A DNA stretch of 64,000 nucleotides from Chryseobacterium oncorhynchi (GCF_002899895.1 NZ_PPEI02000001.1:310001-374000), one strand, 5' to 3'. Counted from the first letter of the stretch, positions 7,674 to 16,665 are shown. Program-made: numbers and translations. The notes: generated by a model from the sequence alone, not told the origin.

Positions 7674-8501
7674 ATGTCAATTATTACCCTTACTTCGGAT
7701 TTCGGAAATTTAGATTACAGAGTTGCCGCTGTGAAAGGCAAAATTCTGTCTCTAAATCCTGAGGTTAATATTATTGATATAACCCACGACATCCAGGCAT
7801 TCAACCTTATACAGACCTCATACATTGTAAGAAATGCTTACAAATACTTTCCAAAGGGAAGCATTCATATTGTTTCTGTGGATAGTTTTTATCATAAATC
7901 AAGAAAAAATATTATCTATAAAGCAGACGGTTCTTATTTTCTGGCCTCTGACAATGGACTTTTGAGTCTTATATTTTTCGATATAAAACCCGAAGCGATC
8001 TATGAACTCACGCTGAATAATCGTTTTGATGATATCATCGACTTTACTTCAACAGACATTTTTGTTCCGGCAGCTGTACATTTGGCAAACGGAGGTCTTC
8101 CTGAAGTTATCGGAAGAAAAATAGATACCGCAAAGCAATTAATGTTTCCAAGGGCCGTTTATAATGAGTCTGAGGGAATGATCATTGGCGAGGTTACGTA
8201 TATTGATAATTTCGGAAATATAATCTCAAATATCAACAAAGATTTCTTTGAAAACATCAGCAAAGGATACAACGGTTTCACCATAAAATTCAGAAACTTG
8301 AGTCTTTCGAGGATATTTTCCAGCCATACGGAAGTAGTTTCAGACTGGGAAAGAGAGACTGAATTTCACGGGCAGTCAGCCGCTATTTTCAATGACAGTC
8401 AGTTATTGGAGCTTACGATCTATAAAGGAAGTAAGAAAAACGGCGCGAAAAGCCTGTTTGGATTGAATGTAGGGGAAAATATCTACATTGAATTCAGCTA
8501 A
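7674..8501 (+). CDS. SAM hydroxide adenosyltransferase (DUF62 family)
   Basis: Members of this family hydrolyse S-adenosylmethionine to adenosine and methionine; relatives are the fluorinase and chlorinase enzymes. The N-terminus ITLTSDFGNLDYRVAAVKG is the family signature, with the Asp of TSDFG contacting the ribose. LASDNGLLS (about residue 98) and GEVTYIDNFGNIISNI (about 180) mark the other conserved blocks. The length of 275 residues is normal. I chose ATG 7674 because a TTG six bases upstream has no support and the family usually starts right before this beta strand. The halide-specific loop of fluorinases is not evident. The biological purpose in non-halogenating bacteria is unclear. 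Confidence 0.9.
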   Translation: MSIITLTSDFGNLDYRVAAVKGKILSLNPEVNIIDITHDIQAFNLIQTSYIVRNAYKYFPKGSIHIVSVDSFYHKSRKNIIYKADGSYFLASDNGLLSLIFFDIKPEAIYELTLNNRFDDIIDFTSTDIFVPAAVHLANGGLPEVIGRKIDTAKQLMFPRAVYNESEGMIIGEVTYIDNFGNIISNINKDFFENISKGYNGFTIKFRNLSLSRIFSSHTEVVSDWERETEFHGQSAAIFNDSQLLELTIYKGSKKNGAKSLFGLNVGENIYIEFS

Positions 8502-8536
8502 GATTATATATTTCATAAAAAAACCGATTTTTTTTA

Positions 8537-8544
8537 TATATTTG
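8537..8544 (+). promoter_or_regulatory. -7 promoter box of the E2 gene
   Basis: TATATTTG fits TAnnTTTG, 20 bases before the ATG at 8565. A TTTC about 20 bases upstream is a plausible -33 element. Confidence 0.55.
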
Positions 8545-8564
8545 TCAAAATCTAAAAATCAAAA

Positions 8565-9872
8565 ATGGCAGAATACAAATTATTGCTTCCTTCCATGGGA
8601 GAAGGGGTTATGGAAGCGACAATTATCACTTGGTTATTCAATGAAGGTGATAACGTAAAAGAAGATGACTCTGTAGTAGAAATTGCAACAGATAAAGTAG
8701 ATTCAGACGTTCCGACACCGGTTTCGGGGAAAATCGTAAAAATTTTAAAGCAAAAAGACGAAGTTGCAAAAGTAGGTGAGGCCATTGCTATTTTAGAAAT
8801 TGAAGGAGAAGGCACTGCATCAGAAGAAGTAAAAGCGGAAACACCGGCTGCTACTCCTGATACTGAAACACTAACAACAATTGAACAGCCTTTACAAACT
8901 GTTGCTGTTTCAAATGTAGAATTCTCAGGAGATCTTTACTTATCTCCACTTGTAAAATCAATTGCACAACAGGAAAATATTTCTGAAACTGAACTTAAGA
9001 CTATCAAAGGAAGCGGTTTAGAAGGAAGAATTACTAAGGAAGATATATTAGCGTATGTTGCCAACAGAGGAAGCCAACCTGCTCAACAGGCTGCTCCGGT
9101 ACAGGCAGCAACTACGCCAAAACCGGCAGTTTCTGCGCCTACAGCTACTATTCCGGTAAGCGCTGGTGATGAAATCATTCCAATGGACAGAATGAGAAAG
9201 ATCATCGCTGAAAACATGGTGAAAGCAAAACACATTGCTCCACACGTAACTTCTTTCATTGAAACAGACGTTACTAACGTTGTAAAATGGAGAAATAAAA
9301 ATAAGGCGATCTTCGAAAAGCGTGAAGGTGAAAAACTTACTTTCATGCCAATCTTTGTAAAAGCGATTGTAAAAGCGATTCAGGATTTCCCAATGATCAA
9401 TGTTTCTATAAGCGGTGAAAATATCATCAAAAAGAAAAACATCAACATTGGTATGGCAACTGCTCTTCCAGACGGAAACCTTATTGTTCCTGTAATCAAA
9501 AATGCTGACCAGTTATCACTTTCCGGTCTTGCAAAAGCAATCAATGACTTAGCTTACAGAGCAAGAAACAAGAAATTAAGACCTGAAGATACTCAAGGAG
9601 CAACTTATACAATTTCTAACGTAGGAAGCTTTGGAAACCTTATGGGAACTCCAATTATTCCTCAGCCTCAGGTTGCTATTCTTGCAATAGGAGCTATCGT
9701 TAAGAAGCCGGCTGTTCTTGAAACCGCAGATGGTGATGTAATTGCTATCAGAAACTTAATGTTCATGTCTCACTCTTACGATCACAGAGTGGTAGACGGT
9801 TCTCTAGGTGGAATGATGCTGAAGCATGTTCACGATTATCTTGAAAACTGGGATCTGAACACAGAAATATAA
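8565..9872 (+). CDS. 2-oxo acid dehydrogenase E2 (lipoyl acyltransferase), probably branched-chain type
   Basis: This is the E2 core of a 2-oxo acid dehydrogenase complex, moving an acyl group from lipoate to CoA. The domains are in standard order. The lipoyl domain is residues 1-78, with lipoylated Lys44 in EIATDKVDSDV. A Pro/Ala/Thr linker, an E3/E1-binding domain (about 126-166) and a second linker follow. The catalytic domain is about 205-435, with His407 and Asp411 in YDHRVVDG. The DKVDSDVP lipoyl context is more like branched-chain E2 than the 2-oxoglutarate E2 at 26232. No E1 or E3 gene is adjacent, so the partner subunits must lie elsewhere. The exact substrate is inferred. Confidence 0.9.
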   Translation: MAEYKLLLPSMGEGVMEATIITWLFNEGDNVKEDDSVVEIATDKVDSDVPTPVSGKIVKILKQKDEVAKVGEAIAILEIEGEGTASEEVKAETPAATPDTETLTTIEQPLQTVAVSNVEFSGDLYLSPLVKSIAQQENISETELKTIKGSGLEGRITKEDILAYVANRGSQPAQQAAPVQAATTPKPAVSAPTATIPVSAGDEIIPMDRMRKIIAENMVKAKHIAPHVTSFIETDVTNVVKWRNKNKAIFEKREGEKLTFMPIFVKAIVKAIQDFPMINVSISGENIIKKKNINIGMATALPDGNLIVPVIKNADQLSLSGLAKAINDLAYRARNKKLRPEDTQGATYTISNVGSFGNLMGTPIIPQPQVAILAIGAIVKKPAVLETADGDVIAIRNLMFMSHSYDHRVVDGSLGGMMLKHVHDYLENWDLNTEI

Positions 9873-9940
9873 AACAGAAGATTTTCTTTTGAAATTGAAT
9901 CCAAAAAGGAATCCTAACCAATAACCAAAAAAGCTGAGAT

Positions 9941-10132
9941 ATGAAAAATGCAACCTTAATCGCAATAATTTCTTTAAGTGCACTTATTCTTATTGATCTT
10001 ATTCAGTTTATTCTCAGCTTTTTCGAGATCTATTCCATGTGGATGTACCGTATTTTTGGAGTTTTAAACCTTTTAGGATTTGTGGGAATTCTGCAGTTTT
10101 TTGTTAAATTATACAATAAACAGAAAGAATGA
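9941..10132 (+). CDS. Small two-helix membrane protein
   Basis: A 63-residue protein with two hydrophobic helices (about residues 5-27 and 33-55) and a basic tail. No family is recognised. Its stop codon overlaps the start of the next gene (ATGA at 10129-10132), so the two are translationally coupled and probably interact or share a role. It follows the E2 gene by 68 bases and may share its transcript. Confidence 0.7.
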   Translation: MKNATLIAIISLSALILIDLIQFILSFFEIYSMWMYRIFGVLNLLGFVGILQFFVKLYNKQKE

Positions 10133-10473
10133 GTCCTGAACTAAGAGAGCTTTTTGAAATAAAGCAGGAGGAGAAAAAAAATAATCCACCAGCCCGTCAA
10201 AACGTAGGAACTCATGTTTCAATACGTCTTGCCGTACTTATTTTGGGAACTATCGCATTCTCTATTGCCATGAGCATGGCAAGTGGATGGGGTGTTTTAG
10301 GTGTTGCAATCTATATGGTTATTTTTCATTCGCTCTGGTTTCTTTTCATTCTTATTGAAGCAATAGTTCTTCAAAGCATTGAAAAATTGAAACTCAGGAA
10401 TGCTAATCTAACTCTCAGTGGAATTCTTTTATTAATCTACGGCATAGCTGCTATTATGATATTCCTGGATTAA
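10129..10473 (+). CDS. Small membrane protein, coupled to its upstream neighbour
   Basis: A 114-residue protein with a charged cytoplasmic N-terminus (residues 1-27, Glu/Lys-rich) followed by three hydrophobic helices (about 28-48, 50-76 and 92-113). It has no recognised domain. The start overlaps the previous stop by four bases. A strong terminator follows 24 bases after the stop, so this closes the transcript that starts at the E2 gene or at 9941. Confidence 0.72.
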   Translation: MSPELRELFEIKQEEKKNNPPARQNVGTHVSIRLAVLILGTIAFSIAMSMASGWGVLGVAIYMVIFHSLWFLFILIEAIVLQSIEKLKLRNANLTLSGILLLIYGIAAIMIFLD

Positions 10474-10496
10474 TAGAAATCTTCAATATAAATCAT

Positions 10497-10530
10497 AAAA
10501 CGCTTCCAAAACTGGAAGCGTTTTATTTTT
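10497..10530 (+). terminator. Bidirectional terminator
   Basis: Perfect stem AAAACGCTTCC / GGAAGCGTTTT with a 6-base loop, followed by ATTTTTTT on the plus strand. It lies between the small membrane protein genes and the convergent HxlR gene. Confidence 0.88.
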
Positions 10531-10599
10531 TTAAATGCTCAATGGTTAACAGTCTTGGATCTTTAGAATTCAGCATTACATTTTTATTATAATGCTTTT

Positions 10600-10971
10600 T
10601 CATGAAACCTCTTCCTGTTTTCCAATCACTTTTTCTCTATGCAACTTTCCCCAGTTCATAAGCTCCATAATGAGAGGCTTCAATGATCTTCCGTGGTCTG
10701 TAAGTTCGTATTCTGCCTGAGAGGAGTATTTCGAAGTTCTCTGTACCAGAAGATTAATTTCCAGCTTTTTAAGTTCAATGGAAAGCATTCTGTCTGTAAT
10801 ACCATCAATCAAAATCGAAATTTGTTTAAATCTTTTAGGCTCATCCAGAAGAGCAGCAATGATCTTAATTCTCCACTTACCATTTACAGCTTCAAGAGCA
10901 TCTCCAATAGATAACATTATTTTTGAGGAATACAATGGGCATTCAGTATTTTCAATTTCTTTTTCTTTCAT
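10600..10971 (-). CDS. HxlR-family transcriptional regulator 1
   Basis: A 123-residue winged-helix regulator of the HxlR (MarR-like) family. Conserved features are Cys11 in the N-terminal arm (TECPLYSS), the block AVNGKWRIKIIAALL (residues 29-43), the recognition helix region RFKQISILIDGITDRMLSIEL, and the wing with YELTDHGRSL. In characterised members such as YodB, HypR and QorR the N-terminal Cys senses quinones, aldehydes or disulfide stress. It lies 57 bases downstream of the NmrA-type oxidoreductase on the same strand, so the two probably form one operon under the palindrome at 11909-11928. Confidence 0.9.
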   Translation of the reverse strand: MKEKEIENTECPLYSSKIMLSIGDALEAVNGKWRIKIIAALLDEPKRFKQISILIDGITDRMLSIELKKLEINLLVQRTSKYSSQAEYELTDHGRSLKPLIMELMNWGKLHREKVIGKQEEVS

Positions 10972-11028
10972 ACATTGATCTTTTAATATCTATAAAATTA
11001 AGAAACCTCACTGACTGTAAAAATAGAG

Positions 11029-11850
11029 TTAGCTAAATTGGCTTAATTTTATAAAATCTTTGAATTTCTTAGGCTTTCTTCCTAAAATTTCTTGAATACC
11101 ATTGCCTATATTTTCATTTCTTCCATCTAAAATTTCACCAAAAGCAATAGTCATATGTTCTGCAACAAAATGGGGTAAACCTATATTTTTCAACAGCTCT
11201 AAATATTCGTTTTTATTAAGAAAATGATACTTTACATTACGGCCAAGACTATTTCCAATGGTTTCAACAGCTTCTTCAAAGGTCAGTAATTCATCTCCAG
11301 TAACTTCATAGATTTTTCCATTATATTTTTTATGAATCAGGCATTCCACCACAGCATCAGACAAGTCATCCAAATCTACAAATGGTTCTTTCACGGAACC
11401 TGCCATAAAAGTAACAGATCCCGACTGTATACCATGCAGAAAGTGCCCCTCACTAAAATTCTGATTAAACCATGCCGAACGAATAATCGTCCATTCCAAT
11501 TGGGAGTTTATGAGAATTTCTTCACATTTCCGAACTGATTCCTGCCCTCTTCCGGAAAGCAATACAGCTTTCGAAACCCCTTTCTTCACCATACAATTTA
11601 TCAGCAGATTAATGTGTTCGTATGCATCCGGAGTAGAAGTATCAGGATGTACAATGTATACTTTATCAATATTACTCACAGCCAGCTCGTAGGTTGACAC
11701 ATCGTTCCAGTCAAAAAAAAGTAAATCTGCTTTCACTTCCTCTTTTCTTCTGGTTGTCGAAAATACGCTACATCCCATATTCCTTAATTTCCCCACAACT
11801 CGACGACCATTTTTACCCTCTCCTCCAATGACTAAAATATTTTCATTCAT
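11029..11850 (-). CDS. NmrA-like NAD(P)H-binding oxidoreductase
   Basis: An atypical short-chain dehydrogenase of the NmrA/quinone oxidoreductase type. The Rossmann start ILVIGGEGKNGRRVVGKL has the glycine-rich NAD(P) motif at residues 9-15, and EWTIIRSAWFNQNFSEG and a GxxYEVTG block are typical of the family. Relatives are the QOR2-type quinone reductases and NmrA-type redox sensors. I prefer ATG 11850 (273 residues) over the in-frame ATG at 11901, because the Rossmann strand begins right after it and the upstream 17 residues look untranslated. The pairing with a Cys-sensing HxlR regulator fits quinone or electrophile detoxification (inference). Confidence 0.85.
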   Translation of the reverse strand: MNENILVIGGEGKNGRRVVGKLRNMGCSVFSTTRRKEEVKADLLFFDWNDVSTYELAVSNIDKVYIVHPDTSTPDAYEHINLLINCMVKKGVSKAVLLSGRGQESVRKCEEILINSQLEWTIIRSAWFNQNFSEGHFLHGIQSGSVTFMAGSVKEPFVDLDDLSDAVVECLIHKKYNGKIYEVTGDELLTFEEAVETIGNSLGRNVKYHFLNKNEYLELLKNIGLPHFVAEHMTIAFGEILDGRNENIGNGIQEILGRKPKKFKDFIKLSQFS

Positions 11851-11908
11851 TTTTATAATTTTTAATTGACAATACAAATCTATGGATGGCTGATGATTCA
11901 TATGGCTT

Positions 11909-11928
11909 AACTATAATCAAGTATAGTT
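11909..11928 (-). promoter_or_regulatory. Palindromic operator, probably for HxlR regulator 1
   Basis: AACTATA / TATAGTT is a perfect inverted repeat with a 6-base spacer, 59 bases upstream of the oxidoreductase start. HxlR proteins bind such short AT-rich dyads. The half-site ACTAT/ATAGT also occurs in the operator upstream of the second HxlR gene in this window. From here to 12148 I see no gene or other structure. Confidence 0.55.
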
Positions 11929-12148
11929 GTCTTTCTTTTATTATGCTCAAAACAATCAATTCTCGCAAAAGGTATCTTTAAAATATTCAATAAATTTCAT
12001 TCATATTAAGTGGGACTTTATCTTTACAGTAATCATTTTATCATTAAGCTTTAAACCTATATAAAAAGTTATCAATTTTAAGCTCCATAAACTTTAAATC
12101 TTAAATTTAAAATTGTAATTTCATGCCTGATAACAAGTAAGCACATAC

Positions 12149-12778
12149 ATGGATTTAGATTTCAGAAAACTATATGTCACTAAACTATTTGATTTTTCTA
12201 AAGAAGAGGAAAAATTAATTATTGAAATTTATGATCAACTTTCTAAAATCTATAGTATCTCAGTAGTAGAAATTAAAGACTCACCCTACCATCAGTTCTG
12301 CTTTGATAATGCAAATCCTCTAAAAACACCAAAGATTTGTTACTACATAACAAATAAAGACAAGACCAATACGTTTTACCTTTTTATTACTAATACGATC
12401 ATTAATACGATCGGAGCATCCAGCACAGGCACTCGTACAGCCGACAAATACGATTCCTTAGAAATTTGGGGCCTAAAAAAACTAGATGATGATTTTGGAT
12501 TTATTTCCGTCAAGCGAAAAAGTATTGCTGATAAAATTGCAGCCATTTTCAGTAGTTCTAATATTCATTTTAAAGATTTTAAAGACTTTTGTTTTCAGGG
12601 AAGTGATTCATCCAAAACCGTAGCATTTTTAAATACAAGGAGGAGAGAAATCATAAAATATTTTCCGGATGAGGACTTTAAGCTTGAGATTAAAAACAAT
12701 ATTTTAGAATTTGGATTACCAAAGACACTCAATGTAAATAATGCATTAATTGTTTCAAAGTTTTTAAATGAAATATAA
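12149..12778 (+). CDS. Hypothetical cytoplasmic protein
   Basis: A 209-residue soluble protein with no signal peptide or membrane helix and no motif I recognise. The middle part (about residues 60-150) looks like alternating strands and helices (KICYYITNKDKTNTFYLFI, YDSLEIWGLKKLDDDFGFI). The C-terminus ends in a predicted helix. It has 42 bases to the ClC gene on the same strand, so cotranscription is possible but says little about function. It may be a recently acquired gene: it is AT-rich and lacks obvious conserved neighbours. Confidence 0.6.
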   Translation: MDLDFRKLYVTKLFDFSKEEEKLIIEIYDQLSKIYSISVVEIKDSPYHQFCFDNANPLKTPKICYYITNKDKTNTFYLFITNTIINTIGASSTGTRTADKYDSLEIWGLKKLDDDFGFISVKRKSIADKIAAIFSSSNIHFKDFKDFCFQGSDSSKTVAFLNTRRREIIKYFPDEDFKLEIKNNILEFGLPKTLNVNNALIVSKFLNEI

Positions 12779-12820
12779 TTTTCATAATTTAACTGTAATT
12801 TCATCCCACAACACAAACAA

Positions 12821-14173
12821 ATGCTGAAAATCTTTACCCTTATACAGAAATCCCTTAAAAAATCTTTCGATAATATTCGGAATGAGCAACTGAAGTACAA
12901 TCTTCTTCAGGCAATCCCCTTTTGGATTGGGTCTGTTATTACAGGTTTTTTTGCAGTACTATATGCTCAGGTATTTGCTTGGGGTGAACATCTCATGAAC
13001 TTCATTTTTGACTGGCATGCATGGATGATCTTCATTATTGCTCCCATTGGCTTTGTTCTTTCGTGGTGGCTGGTAAAAGAATTTGCCCCCAACGCTAAAG
13101 GAAGTGGCATTCCACAGGTTATGGCAGCAGTAGAATTGGCTAATCCGAAAGAACATACAAAGATCAGAAGCCTTTTAAGCCTTAAAATCATCATTTTTAA
13201 AATCATTTCCTCTGTTGTATTGGTTATTGGGGGTGGTGCGGTAGGTCGTGAAGGGCCCACCATTCAGATTGCAGGTTCCGTTTTCAGAAAGGTGAATGAA
13301 TATTTACCTGAATGGTGGCCCAAGATTTCCAAGAAAAATATGATCATGACCGGAGCAGCAGCCGGACTGGCGGCTGCATTTAACACCCCATTAGGAGGAA
13401 TTGTATTTGCCGTAGAGGAATTATCAAAAACGCATATTAATTACTTTAAAACAGCTTTATTTACAGCCGTTATCATTGCCGGTTTAACAGCTCAGACATT
13501 AGCGGGATCTTATTTATACCTTGGTTACCCTAAAACAAATGACGTCTCTTTAATGGTGATGTTTCCCATTGTTCTTGTGGCTGCTACAGCAGGTATTCTT
13601 GCAAGCCAGCTCTCTGTTATTATGCTTAAGATCAATGGCTGGAAAAAGAAAAAACTGAAAACAGATAAAGCCAATGTTATATTTTTAGTGATTTGCGCTT
13701 TAATCATTGCTTCCATTGCTTATTTTATCAATCGGGAAGTTCTGGGTTCTGGAAAGGAGATTATGGAACGGGTTCTTTTTACGAAAGATAAACATGAAGA
13801 CTGGTATGTTCCTATCTTAAGAATGTTGGGTCCTGCCCTATCCTTTACTTCCGGAGGCGCGGGAGGTATCTTTGCGCCGGCTCTTACTGCGGGGGCTAGT
13901 ATCGGGTCTGTTATTTCTGGGATGATCCATTTAACACCCAATGAAACCAATGTGGTAATCCTTGGCGGTATGGTTGCTTTTCTCACAGGAATTACCCGTG
14001 CACCATTCACATCAGCCATTATTGTATTGGAAATGACCGACAGGCATTCTTTAATATTCCATCTGATGCTTGCCGGAATGGTTTCTTCTATTGCATCCCT
14101 ATTAGTAAGCAGACATTCTTTATATGATGTATTGAAAGTGAACTTTTTAACGGAAATCAGGTCAAAGGATTAA
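12821..14173 (+). CDS. ClC-family chloride channel or H+/Cl- antiporter
   Basis: An integral membrane ClC protein of 450 residues without C-terminal CBS domains. The three anion-selectivity signatures are present: GSGIP (94-98), GREGP (142-146, with gating Glu144) and GGIFAP (348-353). A second Glu pair in FAVEEL (199-200) aligns with Glu202/203 of the E. coli exchanger. Glu203 there is the intracellular proton site, so this protein is more likely an H+/Cl- antiporter than a channel. In bacteria such proteins help survive acid shock or move fluoride or chloride. A weak hairpin at about 14177-14226 follows. Confidence 0.93.
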   Translation: MLKIFTLIQKSLKKSFDNIRNEQLKYNLLQAIPFWIGSVITGFFAVLYAQVFAWGEHLMNFIFDWHAWMIFIIAPIGFVLSWWLVKEFAPNAKGSGIPQVMAAVELANPKEHTKIRSLLSLKIIIFKIISSVVLVIGGGAVGREGPTIQIAGSVFRKVNEYLPEWWPKISKKNMIMTGAAAGLAAAFNTPLGGIVFAVEELSKTHINYFKTALFTAVIIAGLTAQTLAGSYLYLGYPKTNDVSLMVMFPIVLVAATAGILASQLSVIMLKINGWKKKKLKTDKANVIFLVICALIIASIAYFINREVLGSGKEIMERVLFTKDKHEDWYVPILRMLGPALSFTSGGAGGIFAPALTAGASIGSVISGMIHLTPNETNVVILGGMVAFLTGITRAPFTSAIIVLEMTDRHSLIFHLMLAGMVSSIASLLVSRHSLYDVLKVNFLTEIRSKD

Positions 14174-14283
14174 TTGGAAATGAAAGAAGATTCCCACCTA
14201 CCCAGCCATTCAATCTTCAATTTCATCAATATATAACTTTCAACTATTTCACCAATAGTATTGTATATTACAAATATATTCTC

Positions 14284-14291
14284 TAATTTTG
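14284..14291 (+). promoter_or_regulatory. -7 promoter box of the rpsF operon
   Basis: TAATTTTG fits TAnnTTTG, 34 bases before the rpsF ATG. A TATTG about 20 bases upstream is a plausible -33 element. Confidence 0.55.
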
Positions 14292-14325
14292 CACCTCGAA
14301 ATAATTAACAAATTCATTTAACATT

Positions 14326-14667
14326 ATGAACAATTACGAAACTGTTTTCATTTTAACTCCCGTTCTATCTGAGGCACAGGTAGAGGAAGCAGTGAACAAG
14401 TATGTAGATCTTATCAAAGAAAAGAACTGCGAAATCGTTGCTAAAGAAAATTGGGGCTTGAAAAAGCTAGCTTACCCTATCCAATTAAAAAAGAATGGGT
14501 TCTACACTTTAATCGAGTTTAAAGGTGAAGGTACTGTAGTTGCTGATTTAGAATTAGCATTTAAGCGTGACGAGAGAGTAATCCGTTACCTTACTACAAA
14601 ACTTGACAAACACGCTGTTGAATACGCTGTAACAAGAAGAGCTAAAGTAAAAGCAGCTAAAGCTTAA
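14326..14667 (+). CDS. rpsF: 30S ribosomal protein S6
   Basis: S6 pairs with S18 on the 30S platform. The 113 residues begin with the family strand [11 protein letters not shown], and the [20 protein letters not shown] block follows around residues 47-66. The C-terminal [20 protein letters not shown] is typical. It is first in the rpsF-rpsR-rplI operon; no priB or ssb lies between rpsF and rpsR, as is usual for Bacteroidota. Confidence 0.97.
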   Translation: MNNYETVFILTPVLSEAQVEEAVNKYVDLIKEKNCEIVAKENWGLKKLAYPIQLKKNGFYTLIEFKGEGTVVADLELAFKRDERVIRYLTTKLDKHAVEYAVTRRAKVKAAKA

Positions 14668-14699
14668 TTATTAACCCTATTTTTTAAAAAAGACAAGAC

Positions 14700-15002
14700 A
14701 TGGCAATAGATGAAATGGCTAAACAAGCCTCTGCAGGAGGAGAATCAGAAGTAAAATTCCTTACTCCACTTGATATCAATACAAAATCTGAAAAGAAATA
14801 TTGTAGATTCAAAAAATACGGAATTAAGCACGTTGATTACAAAGATGCTGATTTCTTATTACAATTTGTAAACGAGCAAGGTAAAATCTTACCAAGAAGA
14901 TACACTGGAACTTCTTTAAAATACCAAAGAAAAGTTTCTGCTGCTATCAAAAGAGCAAGACACCTTTCTTTACTACCTTACGTAGCTGACTTATTGAAAT
15001 AA
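14700..15002 (+). CDS. rpsR: 30S ribosomal protein S18
   Basis: S18 binds the 30S platform as a heterodimer with S6. The 100 residues include the RNA-binding block [18 protein letters not shown] and the C-terminal [19 protein letters not shown] that touches 16S RNA. The N-terminus has about 20 extra residues (Ala/Ser/Glu-rich) compared with E. coli, common in this phylum. It lies 32 bases after rpsF. Confidence 0.97.
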   Translation: MAIDEMAKQASAGGESEVKFLTPLDINTKSEKKYCRFKKYGIKHVDYKDADFLLQFVNEQGKILPRRYTGTSLKYQRKVSAAIKRARHLSLLPYVADLLK

Positions 15003-15017
15003 GACAAAAAAATAAAT

Positions 15018-15043
15018 AAAAGAAGAGAGCAATCTCTTCTTTT
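15018..15043 (+). promoter_or_regulatory. GNRA-loop hairpin between rpsR and rplI
   Basis: A perfect 11-base stem, AAAAGAAGAGA / TCTCTTCTTTT, closed by the tetraloop GCAA. It lies 15 bases after rpsR and 71 before rplI. No T-run follows directly, so it is more likely an mRNA processing or stability element, or a partial attenuator that tunes L9 against S6/S18, than a full terminator. Confidence 0.55.
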
Positions 15044-15113
15044 GTTGCTGAATAAATAATTAATTCTAACTTGATTTTAGATCATTCTAAAATCTTAAAA
15101 AAGGACAACAACA

Positions 15114-15617
15114 ATGGATATCATCCTAAAACAAGACGTAGAAAACTTAGGACTTGAGTTTGATACAGTAAGTGTAAAGCCAGGTTATGCAAGAAACTTC
15201 TTACTACCTAAAGGAATTGCACTTTTAGCTACACCTAAAAATAAAGCTGCTTTAGAAGCTACTTTAGAAGCTAGAAAAGAAGAAGAAGCTAAATTAATCG
15301 CTGCTGCTAACGCTGTAGTTGATCAATTAAAGAAAACTTCTATTACTATCCCTGCAAAAGTAGGTTCTGGTGATAAATTATTCGGATCTATCAACAATGC
15401 AGATCTTTCTGCTGCTCTTGCTAAAGCTGGAGTTTCTGTAGAGAAGAAATATATCAAAATCCCAGGTAACACTATCAAGAGAACTGGTAAAGTAGTTGCA
15501 AACATCAGATTACACAGAAACGTTGAGTACAATTTCGAATTCGATATCGTATCTGACGCTCCAGTTGTAGCTGCTCCTGCTGCTAAAAAAGAAGAAGTTA
15601 AATCTGAAGAAGCTTAA
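15114..15617 (+). CDS. rplI: 50S ribosomal protein L9
   Basis: L9 stretches from the base of the L1 stalk and affects frame maintenance. The 167 residues start MDIILKQDVENLGLEFDTVS and contain the family signature KPGYARNFLLPKGIA (residues 22-36). A long central helix (about 42-75, Ala/Glu/Lys-rich) joins it to the C-terminal domain. The last 15-20 residues are an Ala/Lys/Glu tail. A strong terminator closes the operon. Confidence 0.97.
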   Translation: MDIILKQDVENLGLEFDTVSVKPGYARNFLLPKGIALLATPKNKAALEATLEARKEEEAKLIAAANAVVDQLKKTSITIPAKVGSGDKLFGSINNADLSAALAKAGVSVEKKYIKIPGNTIKRTGKVVANIRLHRNVEYNFEFDIVSDAPVVAAPAAKKEEVKSEEA

Positions 15618-15647
15618 TAAGCGACTGAAAATTTTTCACAATACAAG

Positions 15648-15680
15648 ACCACTTCAATTCAATTTGAAGTGGTTTTTTTT
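15648..15680 (+). terminator. Terminator of the ribosomal operon
   Basis: Stem ACCACTTCAA / TTGAAGTGGT with a 6-base loop followed by eight T, 30 bases after rplI. Confidence 0.92.
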
Positions 15681-15766
15681 GTGTAATCTTAGAACCAAGA
15701 GTAAGGAATCAGGGTAAATTATTCCCCATCAATTCTAAAACCCATCAACTCGACAATCTCATCCAA

Positions 15767-16570
15767 TTACCTATCCCCTCTTAATTTCTGCTGATATTCT
15801 GTAGGAGCTACTCCAATTACCTTTTTAAAGATATTGCTAAAAGAAGATAAACTATTGTACCCAACCATCATGGCTATTTCGTACATATTGTATTTACTTT
15901 CAAGCATCAGCTCAAGGGAACGGGTAATTCTTAAGGCTCTTAAAAAACGAACGTAATTCATCCCCAAAATTTCCTTGAACTTTCTGGAAAGGGTTCTCGT
16001 ACTCATTCCGAATTCCTTGGCTGTAGATTCAATGGTAAGAGGCTTTTCCAGGTTAGCATGGATATATCTTGCAATCTTCAATAAAGTTTCATCTTTTGGA
16101 AAGGGATGCTGAACAGGAAATGCCAGCTTTTTATCTCTTTTTTCAGGTAAAATTCCTTTTAAGGCTTTAAGGAAATAATATTTTGGACCGTCATTTTTTG
16201 TGATTTTTCCATCCCAGTCTTTGGTATATAAAATCATCTCCCGAAGCAAATCATTAACTGAATAAATATTAATTTCATCAAAAAAGCCACTTTCGCATTC
16301 CTCTTTTTTAAAGTAAAAATTATATAAATCTACTTTAGGACTGGTTGAGAAAAGATAATGGGGCGTTCCTGCAGGAATCCACATGAAGCATCTTGCCGGA
16401 AGATACCAATGCTTCAGATCTGTAAAAACATGGACAATACCACCCTCAGCATACACTAACTGTGCAGAACTATGATAATGAATATCTGTTGTAATGTTTC
16501 CGGTAAGAACATGATAGACATAAAATTCAGCGTCTTCCTCTTCTACTTCTTTAAAATGGCTGTTATTCAT
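15767..16570 (-). CDS. AraC-family regulator of the adjacent exporter
   Basis: A 267-residue regulator. The N-terminal half is a cupin-like sensor (residues 15-80, with HYHSSAQLVYAEGG and a later PAGTPHYLF strand). The C-terminal half (about 165-264) has two helix-turn-helix motifs: the first in IESTAKEFGMSTRTLSRKFK, the second in YEIAMMVGYNSLSSFSNIFK followed by GVAPTEYQ. It is divergent from the tolC-hlyD-MFS genes at 16707 onward with a 136-base shared region, so it most likely controls that exporter in response to a small molecule bound by the cupin domain (inference). Confidence 0.92.
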   Translation of the reverse strand: MNNSHFKEVEEEDAEFYVYHVLTGNITTDIHYHSSAQLVYAEGGIVHVFTDLKHWYLPARCFMWIPAGTPHYLFSTSPKVDLYNFYFKKEECESGFFDEINIYSVNDLLREMILYTKDWDGKITKNDGPKYYFLKALKGILPEKRDKKLAFPVQHPFPKDETLLKIARYIHANLEKPLTIESTAKEFGMSTRTLSRKFKEILGMNYVRFLRALRITRSLELMLESKYNMYEIAMMVGYNSLSSFSNIFKKVIGVAPTEYQQKLRGDR

Positions 16571-16657
16571 AAAATAAAGGTATGAATAAATTTCAAAATG
16601 GCGTAAATGAACAAATCTTTTTCTTGTTTCACAAATACTGTCTGATATAGTCCGTCG

Positions 16658-16665
16658 TACCTTTG
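16658..16665 (+). promoter_or_regulatory. -7 promoter box of the exporter operon
   Basis: TACCTTTG fits TAnnTTTG and lies 41 bases before the TolC-family ATG. The AraC regulator starts 88 bases to the left, so its operator should lie between. Confidence 0.55.

Noticed and set aside
14174-14226. Possible terminator after the ClC gene (GAAGATT / AATCTTC)
   Set aside because: The arms match only in part, the loop is about 19 bases and there is no T-run, so it is too weak to list.
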